A stretch of DNA of 64,000 nt, from positions 434,001 through 498,000 of the forward strand of contig JAQOOI010000075.1 in assembly GCA_028554645.1 (NCBI GenBank), in the 5' to 3' direction. Source of the stretch: Omphalotus guepiniiformis. Its lineage: Eukaryota; Basidiomycota; Agaricomycetes; Agaricales; Omphalotaceae. The notes beneath the pieces were generated by a model. It was not told the origin of the DNA. It did not search any database and saw only the letters and a list, made by a program, of their open reading frames with translations. Made by a program: the position numbers and the translations under genes. This document shows, piece after piece, positions 56,184 through 64,000 of the stretch (its first letter is position 1; each line of letters starts with the position of its first letter).

Positions 56184-57074
56184 CGTCAATTGCAGTAATC
56201 CACGTTCAGCTTTGGCACCTGAAGCGTGCAGTACGAGATCTTCAAAATTTCTTTGCTTTCCTTTTTTGGGACGCCGGTTTTCGGGCCGGACTCGAGATCA
56301 CTTTCTTCAACTGGAAGTCAAAATTTTGCCAAGTGCTGAGCATTGTCGCGATGTCGAAGTCGTTGAAGGTCGTTGACCGTTGCTGCGTCTGAGATGTTTC
56401 AATATCCGCTCCGCCTCCTTTACTGGCTCCCTAAACTTGGGGGTGTTTCCCCGCTAATACATAGCCAGGATATCTCGAGCTTCTGTACAATTACCGCCAT
56501 GCTGGATATGCAAAGTTATGATCTAACGATGATGCACACTTCGAAAGCAAGCCAAGCACAGGACACCAGATTCATCTTAGTAGAGACTCTGAGCTCTGGA
56601 CCCGGCGACCCCTGTCCTGTCAGCTATCCGAAAAGTCCCGTAAGAGCAAAAACTTTGTGGCCGAAGGCGGCAACAGCCTTCTTGTCTGTCGGATCAGCGG
56701 CATGAGTCGGAGCCTAAAACTTGGTTTAGAATCGGATTAGGTCAGAATGATTTCAAACGTCCTTCCGACTTTTTCCATTGCGACCTCACACTCACGGAAT
56801 TTGCATATTCTCCATAAACCTCAATATATTTACATTTTAACGTGTGTAGATGTGAAAAATAAAGCAGTTTATGGGGAAAGACGGACGGAATCTGATCACG
56901 TGTACTTGGAATGCTGCCGTTGTATGTGCCGATCAATAACCGATCACGAACAACTATGACCCTTTTCGGCGCGTCTTGCAATATTCGATACACCAACTTT
57001 TTCCCGATGCATTCCATGCGGCATTCCGTATATATAAACCTTCTCAATTTTCAAGTTATGTTTATTTCTACCAA
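56184..57074. promoter_or_regulatory. Divergent intergenic, PWP1 / arrestin-like, with E-box and TATA
   Basis: About 890 bp. CACGTG at 56897-56902 and TATATAAA at 57031-57038, 37 nt before the arrestin-like ATG. A 110-codon frame at 56373-56705 has no recognisable content and is taken as chance. Confidence 0.5.
57031..57038 (+). promoter_or_regulatory. TATA box of the arrestin-like gene
   Basis: TATATAAA, 37 nt before ATG 57075. Close match to the TATA consensus at a normal distance for a short 5' leader. Confidence 0.55.
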
Positions 57075-58802
57075 ATGGCCACCCTAGTGCAGGATGAATC
57101 CAACTCTGCGACCGTTTACTGCAGTTTAGAAGGTTCTCTATCTACTCCCCCCTATTCCCTTCTACCTGCGAAATCCGAGTTGTCTCTTCATACACGACAT
57201 CCTCTCTCTGAAGGTTCACGTTCAAAATGGTGCTATGAGACCAGGCATATGAAGATCAATCTGGTGACTTGTCGTTGGGGGACAAGTGCACCTACATATG
57301 GTATGCACGGGGCCGTTGAAGGGACCGTTACAATATTGGGTCATCATCCAGACCACATACATGACATTACTGTCACGGTGAGTCTTCTTCTCTTATTGTG
57401 TCTAGAGACGATGCCAATGACGGTCCATTTAGTTAGAAGGAAGTGTAGCATCTTCAACTCTTACCAACGGATCCCCTATAAACGAGACTATCGTATTCAT
57501 GTCACATTCCATACCCATCCAACTGCCCGAAACACGCACTCACGGAGATCAGCATCCATTTTCCATTCCAATACCCTCAGAGATTGACGTGCAAGGCGTA
57601 ACGACCCCTGCCCCTCCCTCATTTTTCCGATTTCAAAATGGTATCATCGGCGAAGTGAACTACGCGTTAAAGGTTTCTATGTCGAGACATGGAAACATGC
57701 GATTCAGAGCAGACGAATCGTAAGTTATATCAGTTCTCTTCGCGTTGTTGCATGCTGATTGCGCATAGTAAAACCATATCTATTTTATACCTTCCAAAAT
57801 CCCGACCTGCGGAACCTCCGCTAGCAAGGATACCAAAACCTCTGGAGCGTATCACCGAGAGTCCTGATCTGTACGTCTCCGAGCACGTCAGTACACACCC
57901 ATTGATTCCACAATGGCCCGACACAACACCCTCCCCTAAACGATCATCAAGTAACCTAGAGCCGTTCAAAAAGTCTATTTATGTGAGTTCGTCTTTGACA
58001 TAGAACTACTGCTTTCATACTGAACTCGCTTCAGTTCTCGATACCCGCACCCCAATGCTTTGCATCAGGGGATAAAATACCCTTCTTCCTCAGTCTTGTC
58101 TTCCCTAGCAGCCCTGTACAGGCAGCTATGTACTCCCAAAATGTTCATGTGGCCCTTTGCAAGCGAATGATCCTTGCTACCCCAAGATCAAGTCTACGAA
58201 AACTTCTCATGCGTCGCTCTTGGAGTGCCTCAAAGTCAAATCAGGTCGGAGACACGCATATGTCGCATCCAAGTACCTCTACCGACACTGAGGATGAAGA
58301 CGACCATCCTGAGGGACTGCGTTCATCAAAGACTCTTACCTCCGACTCCCTAAGCCGAGTCTTGGACCCCTATCATCATATATCAGATTCCATAAGGAGG
58401 GAATGGTGTATATCAATCGGCCTCATAGAAACGCGCAGTGAATACTCTGAAGGAGTCTATCTCCTTCGTGGTACACTAACCGCGGGGGATGTAGGAAGGG
58501 AATGTTCTTGGAACGTCGGTTCGATAGCCAAAGTCCAGGTTAGTTAGTCCCGCTTTTTCTCCGCCTCCATTAGATGCTTATCAATGCGTTTTTTTTCTGC
58601 TATACAGTATTTCATCCGCGTGACAGTTGACTGTCCGGAACACCTCAAGGAACATCTTCCTGATTTTACGTTTGAGCAAGACGTGGAACTCACCACTGAT
58701 TGTTGGGAGGCGATGAATAGGGAGGTCCGTTCCATGGGCGGATTACCGGCTCCGGCTTTGGGTCTGGTAAGGGACTTGCAAAGAGACGTGGGCGAGTTCT
58801 AG
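57075..58802 (+). CDS. Arrestin-like protein
   Basis: About 500 residues. The order of beta-strand segments resembles an arrestin N fold: an N-terminal half with AVEGTVTILGHHPDHIHDIT (G-x-V near a strand followed by an H-rich loop), then FRFQNGIIGEVNYALKVSMS (the family's R-x-x-NG-I-x-G-E-V-x-Y-x-L-x-V signature), and a C-terminal half with FSIPAPQCFASGDKIPFFLS (x-G-x-x-I-P/F-x-x arrestin C-fold entry) and QYFIRVTVDCPEHLKEHLPD. A Ser/Arg-rich loop (RSSLRKLLMRRSWSASKSNQ) sits between C-fold strands. Fungal alpha-arrestins recruit Rsp5 to transporters through PPxY; I see no clear PPxY here (only PPYS and PPSF), so a Rsp5-adaptor role is not proved. The fold assignment is from pattern reading. 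Confidence 0.68.
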
Positions 58803-59107
58803 TTGTTATCAGTATTAATGATCTTACTGTATTATAGATATTATTAGAGTATTTAATAATTTGTAATTCGTATTTGCAGGCAAAATGTTGTAATATGGCA
58901 TACTATAATTTGCAATGACCTTGATCATGGATGTCAACGAGTCTCAACGAGTCCACATAGATGGCACGTAGACTTGTCGCAGATAGGCGCGAACGAGTAC
59001 TCTCGAAAACACTGCATCAAGCAGCGATGAGTTATTGATACAACCGAACTACAAATACAGAATATGTTATGTATTGCTACAACTTGAACATCCTTCGCAC
59101 GAGCTGC
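58803..59107. other. Intergenic, convergent 3' flanks
   Basis: About 305 bp of AT-rich DNA between two converging genes. Nothing else is seen. Confidence 0.6.
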
Positions 59108-60611
59108 TCATACAAAGATAGGGCTCCAGACCTCTGGCTGCCAGACGTTTCCTCCACGATGTATCAATCCCGTGATGAACAACTCATCGCCAGTGAGACC
59201 ACCCGATCCACCCAACTTCCAAGCTTCGAGACCAGGATCACAAGTATCACCTTTGATCTGTCAGGCCATCATCAGCTATGCAGAATAACGAGATGTGGGA
59301 ATGAAGATATAGTACGAACCTGGATTAGCCTAATATATTCGAGGATCGCATTCGCAATGGCGACAAGAAGTCCTTGACGGTCGATTTCTCCACGCTGAGT
59401 TTTGATACGTCTCTCGCATGGAAACTTGTAGTATCCAGGCCACTAAAATATAAATCGTACGTGAGCTGCAAATATGACGGGGTATAGCACCCAAAAGACA
59501 TACAACCAGTTTCATCTTGATTTCCCTGTACTGCAGACCCTTCGCGACTTTATCGCGCGCGCCGACAATGTCCGGAAACATCCTCTCAACAACGGAGGAG
59601 ACCCTCACACCGTATTCATGAAATCCCTTAGCTTGGAAAATAATTGACGCGTCTCGGTGGGAATTTCCGCGAACTGCATCTTGGTCGTCGTAAAAGACTT
59701 TTTGTGGCACACGCATGTGGTTGGTAGGACCGCTCCTTCCATTAGAATTGAAGATGCTACGAGGGTCGTCATCCAAGATATACCTGGAAGGTTTGATTGC
59801 AATTTCCTTGTGATGACGAGAACTCGCATGATTGTACGGGGAAGCAGAGGAGTGCTCTGAACCACGGCGCGACCTTTGTGGCCCGAGCTAGAATTAATAG
59901 TAAATACATTTGTACACTGGGGCACAATATAAGATATATGAAACGTACCTGAGTGTGGGTAGATCCATCTTTGCGATAGTCCGCTGGAAGGTTTAGGTAG
60001 TCGGGGTAGACATGATGAATTTGAGCGCTTCCATGCTTTCCTTTGCCGTTCGAAGCAGAGTTTCTCCGATCCGTCAATGGACCAGAACTGAGGCCTGAAG
60101 GTGACTGTGTGGAGCGGGTGTTCGGATATGGATTTCCGTTTCGTGCCGCGCTCTCCCTTGTCCTGGTTGGTGGAGTCGAGTTGTAGGACTCGGGGCTAGA
60201 CGAGTACTGCACCTGAGGTGGAAAGGTTCCAGCATGTTGGGTATACTGGCTTGAAGACTCGGGGACAGACGAATACTGAGCCTGAGTTGAAAAACGTCCG
60301 GCACGCTGAGTATACTGGCTCATATCGTAAGACTCGGTGCTGGACGAGTACTGAGACTGGGTTGAGAAAGGTCCAGGATGTTGGGTATACTGGCTCAAGT
60401 CGTAAGACTGAGAGCTCGACTCGTAAAGACCGTGAGGTGGGAAAAGTCCAGCATTTCCAGTGTTAAGGTCGCTCGCGTATCCGAGCTCTTGCCCTTGAAG
60501 GTACTGCAAGCTCTGCCCACGATCGTTTGAAGGCATTTGAGCGGAGTAGGAAGACGAAGAATAGCTGACAAGTCCAGCTTGAGGCCAGGCATTATTCATT
60601 GACGAGTACAT
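59108..60611 (-). CDS. Gln/Ser/Tyr-rich repeat protein with a conserved-looking C-terminal domain, function unknown
   Basis: About 430 residues. The N-terminal half is Ser/Gln/Tyr-rich and made of imperfect repeats of about 24 residues centred on SYDLSQYTQHPGPFSTQSQY / SYDMSQYTQRAGRFSTQAQY / SSQYTQHAGTFPPQVQYSS. Exon 2 (joined THTQ|LGPQRSRR) leads into a folded-looking part: ILDDDPRSIFNSNG, VSSVVERMFPDIVGARDKVA, then WPGYYKFPCERRIKTQRGEI, LVAIANAILEYIRLIQ and KGDTCDPGLEAWKLGGSGGL ending IHRGGNVWQPEVWSPIFV. The WPGY...-type motif followed by a helix recalls an uncharacterised domain common in Agaricomycete gene families; I state this from memory, not a search. The start ATG at 60609-60611 gives MYSSMNNAWPQAGLVSYSSS. 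The Q/S/Y composition is prion-like or phase-separation-prone. Confidence 0.72.
60186..60430 (-). repeat. Imperfect tandem repeat, about 3.5 units of 66-75 bp, coding
   Basis: On the + strand each unit begins near GACTCGG and passes through GAGTACTG and GGGTATACTGGCT. Unit lengths differ by multiples of three, so the frame is kept. It encodes the SQYTQ-type repeats of the protein at 59108-60611. Confidence 0.75.
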
Positions 60612-61398
60612 TTGAGAAAACACAAGGAGAAATCAGAAAGCGAGGAATGAAGAGATGATTTCGTTGAGCACATCCAAATACTTTAAATACTATCCTTTGC
60701 CCATTCTTTGGGCCACAACTTAGTGGTCTAAGCAACTTCCAGGAGAGATTTACATTGTCTACCATTTCCTAAAACGTCCGAGGACAGCAGGAAAAACATT
60801 CGACCTGTGATTTTATTAACGAGCACATAATGGAAAGTGTCATTGTCCGCCAGCGATGATACCGATGTCAAAGCCGCCTGAGTAGCATTGACCACGTTAA
60901 CGAGATAAAGAAACGTTTGGGGAATTTGCTCGGTAAGTTTCTTGGTTTCCGTTCTGAGATATGTCCCGTATATGTTCTTGCTGTTCGAAAGGAAACCATG
61001 AAAGCGAGACCATGAAACTTGAAGCTTGAAGCTTTGAAGGTGAACATTCGGAATCGCTGTGGCTGTGGCTCAAACCGTTTTCGGGCAATCACCGGCATTT
61101 GCCTGCCCTCAAGTAGCGCCTAGCGTACAACCTTTCAAAGACTCAGTGCGTTCAAACTTTCATTCAACTTATCTTGCTCCGATGGTCAACGTCCATTATG
61201 TCCAAGGATAGCTGCAATTCTCCCTGGAAACCCAACTCAAATAGAATCTGGTAGAATGCGGTGTCACGATTGTTTAGAATCGTCTTTGTCACCCCATATC
61301 CCGGATGAGTGGCTAATGTCGTAATGTCTCTTGATCTAACCGTCAGCTGGCCGACGATATAAATTGTCTGGGGAGTTACTATTCAGGTCGTAGTCTTC
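60612..61398. promoter_or_regulatory. Divergent intergenic, repeat protein / DUF427
   Basis: About 790 bp. TATAAAT at 61358-61364 lies 35 nt before the DUF427 ATG. No protein-like frame is supported, although frames of 60-76 codons exist. Confidence 0.5.
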
Positions 61399-62324
61399 AT
61401 GCCTCCTCCATTCACTGATCCTCACGTCGAAGATTGCCAAAAGCGCATCAGAGCTCTCTTCGGCGGGGCTTTTGTTGTCGATACTCGCCAGGCCAAACTT
61501 GTGTGAGTTCAAGTTATAGCAATGCCATATTGAACTGCTGCTCATGCTTGTCGCAGATGGGAACACCCCTATTACCCGCTATTTTACTTCCCTCAGAGCG
61601 AGGTACCTTCTTATTTCATCGACGATGCCAGCAAGCGATCGTGCGCCGAGAACGCTACCGCCTACGACATTGTGGTCGGCCCTCATCGAGCTGCTGGAGC
61701 GGCTATTGTCTTCTCGGATAAGGCGGGAGATCGCGCTGGATTGTTGAAGATCAATTTCAATGCTATGGACATGTGGTTTGAAGAAGAAGAACAGGTGTAT
61801 GTGCACCCGAAAGATCCATACAAGGTATATTAGTTCAGCCTTACTTATATGAAACAAGGTTCACTGTTCCTGTTCCTGGTCATAGCGAGTTGATGTACTT
61901 CAGTCTTCTCGCCACGTCCGCGTCGAGGTGGATGGCGTCGAGGTTGCTAATACACACAAGCCACGCCTGCTGTTTGAGACAGGTCTTCCTGTCCGTACCT
62001 ATATTCCTAAGACAGATTGCAAGCTAGATCTTCTAGTGCCTTCCGAACTTGTGACCGCTTGTCCCTACAAGGTTTGTGCTTAAATCTTACATACGCATAG
62101 AGCATAGCAACTAATTCGTCGTTTCTGCTTCTGTCTTTCAGGGCGAAGCCAAATATTATCATGTACAAAGTGCATCGAACAAAAGAACCGAAAACATTGT
62201 GTGGTGGTATCGCAACCCGAATCTCGAGTGCGCCGCTATTAATGGATATGTTGCGTTCTATGACGAAAAGGTAGATGTTTGGCTTGACGGCGTCAAACAG
62301 GAGCGCCCGAAGACTCATTTCTGA
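61399..62324 (+). CDS. DUF427 domain protein (two copies of the fold)
   Basis: About 245 residues. The first half reads KRIRALFGGAFVVDTRQAKL-VWEHPYYPLFYFPQSEVPSY, then FIDDASKRSCAENATAYDIV, then VFSDKAGDRAGLLKINFNAM. The second half reads VDGVEVANTHKPRLLFETGL PVRTYIPKTDCKLDLL, then TACPYKGEAKYYHVQSASNK, then IVWWYRNPNLECAAINGYVA FYDEKVDVWLDG. Each half shows the DUF427 pattern (W/Y-E...Y-P...CPYKG..Y). The biochemical function of this family is not known to me. Three short introns; the first (donor GTGAGT after CTTGT) makes KLVWEHP. The stop is TGA at 62322-62324. Confidence 0.86.
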
Positions 62325-63008
62325 ATGATTTGCATGTGGAGGGACGCGATTGTCTTCTAAATGTAGATGGCGTGCTATGTTATTAGGTTCATATACTGCG
62401 TTGAGCGGTGAAATTTGAATCAGCAAGGAATCCAGTCTAATACACTCGAGCGTGTATTTCTGCATGCTTTGTATGCTAGCTCTGCTTTATATTATTGAAA
62501 GCTCATCGTTCGCAGAGTGACTATCGGCGGTGCTCAACGGTGACTTCTGCAGCTTCCATTCAGCGTTAAGGATTTTGAGGTGAACTGGGGAACGAACGTG
62601 TGAGTCATGCTGTAGGTGTAAGCATATGCCGAAGAGCGGCATCATTCTGTAGCCGAGACCCGGGATTTTTTTCACTTTTGGCGAAGTTGTGACGGGAAGC
62701 TCACCTTACTCTGCAACCACCATCATCTCAGCCTCACCTCTCTTTCTTTTTCTTGGTCCTCGTAATTGTTTCACAATTTCGCCCACCCACTCCCCCAACA
62801 CAACCACTCGTATCTTCTGTCCGGGCAGAGGATTCATGCTTCGGCCTCCAATCGGTATTACCAGACATAAGACATTTTTTTGGTGCAAGTCACCCAGTTT
62901 TGTGAGCTGCTTATTCTTTCTGTGGACCGGTCGTGTTTGTTGACAGAATGGCTTACTGACCCTCCTTTCTGGACTTCATAGCGCTAAAATCCTTCCATAC
63001 TGCCCAAT
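62325..63008. other. Intergenic, DUF427 3' flank and eIF5 promoter
   Basis: About 680 bp; the part at 62700-62830 is CT-rich on the + strand, as expected for a strong housekeeping promoter. No gene is supported. Confidence 0.55.
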
Positions 63009-64000
63009 ATGGCTTCTGCAGGCATAGTTAACATTCGTCGCGATGTCGATGATAAATTCTACCGCTACCGGTGAGTACTCTAACCACAATGCCGCTTTTT
63101 GGGCTGTTACATTTACTAACGGGTTGCACAGTATGCCTCTCCTTCAGACAAAAATTGAAGGAAAAGGCAACGGCATCAAAACTGTGATCCCTAATATGGC
63201 CGACGTAGCTCGTGCACTGAGTCGCCCCCCTACTTACCCCACCAAATTCTTTGGCTGCGAGCTTGGCGCGCAGACCTCCTTCGACGAAAAGAATGAACGG
63301 TATATTGTCAATGGTGCTCACGATGCCAACCGTCTCCGTGAGCTCCTTGACGTATTCATCGACAAGTTTGTTCTTTGCAAGTCTTGCAAAAACCCCGAGA
63401 CGGAACTTGTGATCCTCAAGTCTGGTCGCAATGAGGAGATCATTCGTGACTGTAAGGCCTGCGGAGAAAGAACGGGCGTGGACATGCGGCACAAGCTGAC
63501 CACGTTCATTCTAAAGAATCCGCCGGTGAAGGTTAAGAAGGGTAAAAAGAAGACAGGTGCAGGGGATGCTGCGGCAGGCGTTGGTGGTGGAGGTGATCAT
63601 ACTCCTGAGAATGGGGATGCTGAGCTCTCCGAGAACGGCGCTGAGAGTGACGACGAACTGACTAGAAAGATCAAAGCCGAAGCTAAAGATCTCAGTGCCG
63701 ATACTGCGCTTGCCAAAGAGGATTGGTCCGCCGATACATCTCCGGAAGCTGTGAAGCAGCGCATCAAGGCCCTTGAGGGCAGTTTGGCCGGGGTTGCCCT
63801 TGCGAACGGCGACGATGAGGGCAGTGACGACGACGCTAATAGTCCTTATGGCCAACTTGGAAAGTGGGTCGAGGACAACCGTGACGATCATGAAGGCGAC
63901 ACCAAGGCTTTCCTAGTTGCCGTGTACAAGAAAGCGGAAGAACTAGGAATTGAGAAGAAGCACAAATCGGTGCTCGTCCTTGTCCAAGCGCTGTTCACTG
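63009..64000 (+). CDS. TIF5: Translation initiation factor eIF5, 3' end beyond the window
   Basis: eIF5 is the GTPase-activating protein for eIF2 in start-codon selection. It starts [20 protein letters not shown], and the arginine finger lies in the NIRRD/YRYRM segment. [20 protein letters not shown] and the zinc-binding domain follow ([14 protein letters not shown] ... [20 protein letters not shown], two C-x2-C pairs). A Gly/Glu-rich linker leads to the start of the W2/HEAT C-terminal domain ([20 protein letters not shown]). Only one intron is seen (near 63072-63131, donor GTGAGT after TACCG); the rest is one long exon that runs off the end of the window. Confidence 0.95.

Noticed and set aside
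56373..56705. 110-codon + strand frame downstream of the PWP1 start
   Set aside because: No motif, lies in a promoter region, no homology that I recognise.

Overview
The window is nuclear DNA of a filamentous basidiomycete, most likely an Agaricomycete. Genes sit close together on both strands. They are cut by many 48-75 nt introns with GT(A/G)...(C/T)AG ends, CTGAC/CTAAC-like branch points and a few GC-AG introns. The gene families are fungal: FAS alpha subunit, Zn2Cys6 regulators, GH16 glucanase, VTC4, CYP51, Dbp5. I see no rRNA, tRNA, CRISPR array, intact transposon or prokaryotic-type operon. All exon joins were read by eye from the sequence; coordinates give the coding span from start to stop, introns included.

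Layout. 0-7 kb: 3' end of FAS2 (+), DBP5 helicase (-), secreted GH16 glucanase (+) with micro-exons. 7-16 kb: aldehyde dehydrogenase (-) head-to-head with a POF1-like adenylyltransferase (+); RagC/Gtr2 GTPase (-) head-to-head with VTC4 polyphosphate polymerase (+). 16-18 kb: no clear gene, but a promoter-like patch. 18-24 kb: two tandem, diverged Zn2Cys6/Fungal_trans_2 regulators (-). 25-28 kb: dual-PH protein (-) head-to-head with acyl-CoA-binding protein (+), with E-box and triple CCAAT between them. 28-31 kb: gene-poor, with one degraded coding-like stretch. 31-34 kb: Kelch-repeat single-pass membrane protein (-). 34-38 kb: gene-poor. 38-46 kb: J-domain protein (+), a disordered SIM/KEN-box protein (+), beta-carbonic anhydrase (-), ENV7/STK16-type kinase (+). 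46-54 kb: acidic zinc-finger protein (-), D-amino-acid oxidase (+), mitochondrial RNB exonuclease (+), CYP51/ERG11 (+). 54-64 kb: PWP1 (-), arrestin-like protein (+), a Q/S/Y-rich repeat protein (-), a DUF427 protein (+), and the 5' part of eIF5 (+).

There is no obvious biosynthetic cluster; most genes are core housekeeping. Functional pairing is suggested mainly by short shared promoters: GTR2 with VTC4 (about 150 bp; TORC1 nutrient signalling and vacuolar polyphosphate) and ALDH with the NMN-adenylyltransferase-like gene (about 105 bp). The most unusual signals are in gene structure: a 6-nt plus 16-nt exon pair and a catalytic motif split by a GC-AG intron in GH16, a probable non-AG acceptor inside a zinc finger, a KEN box made only by splicing, several stop-free introns whose length is a multiple of three, and a roughly 100-residue low-complexity insert in the kinase domain of the ENV7-like protein. 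No complete unknown system was found; the lineage-specific proteins (Kelch-TM, Q/S/Y-repeat, KEN/SIM protein) are the best candidates for new biology.
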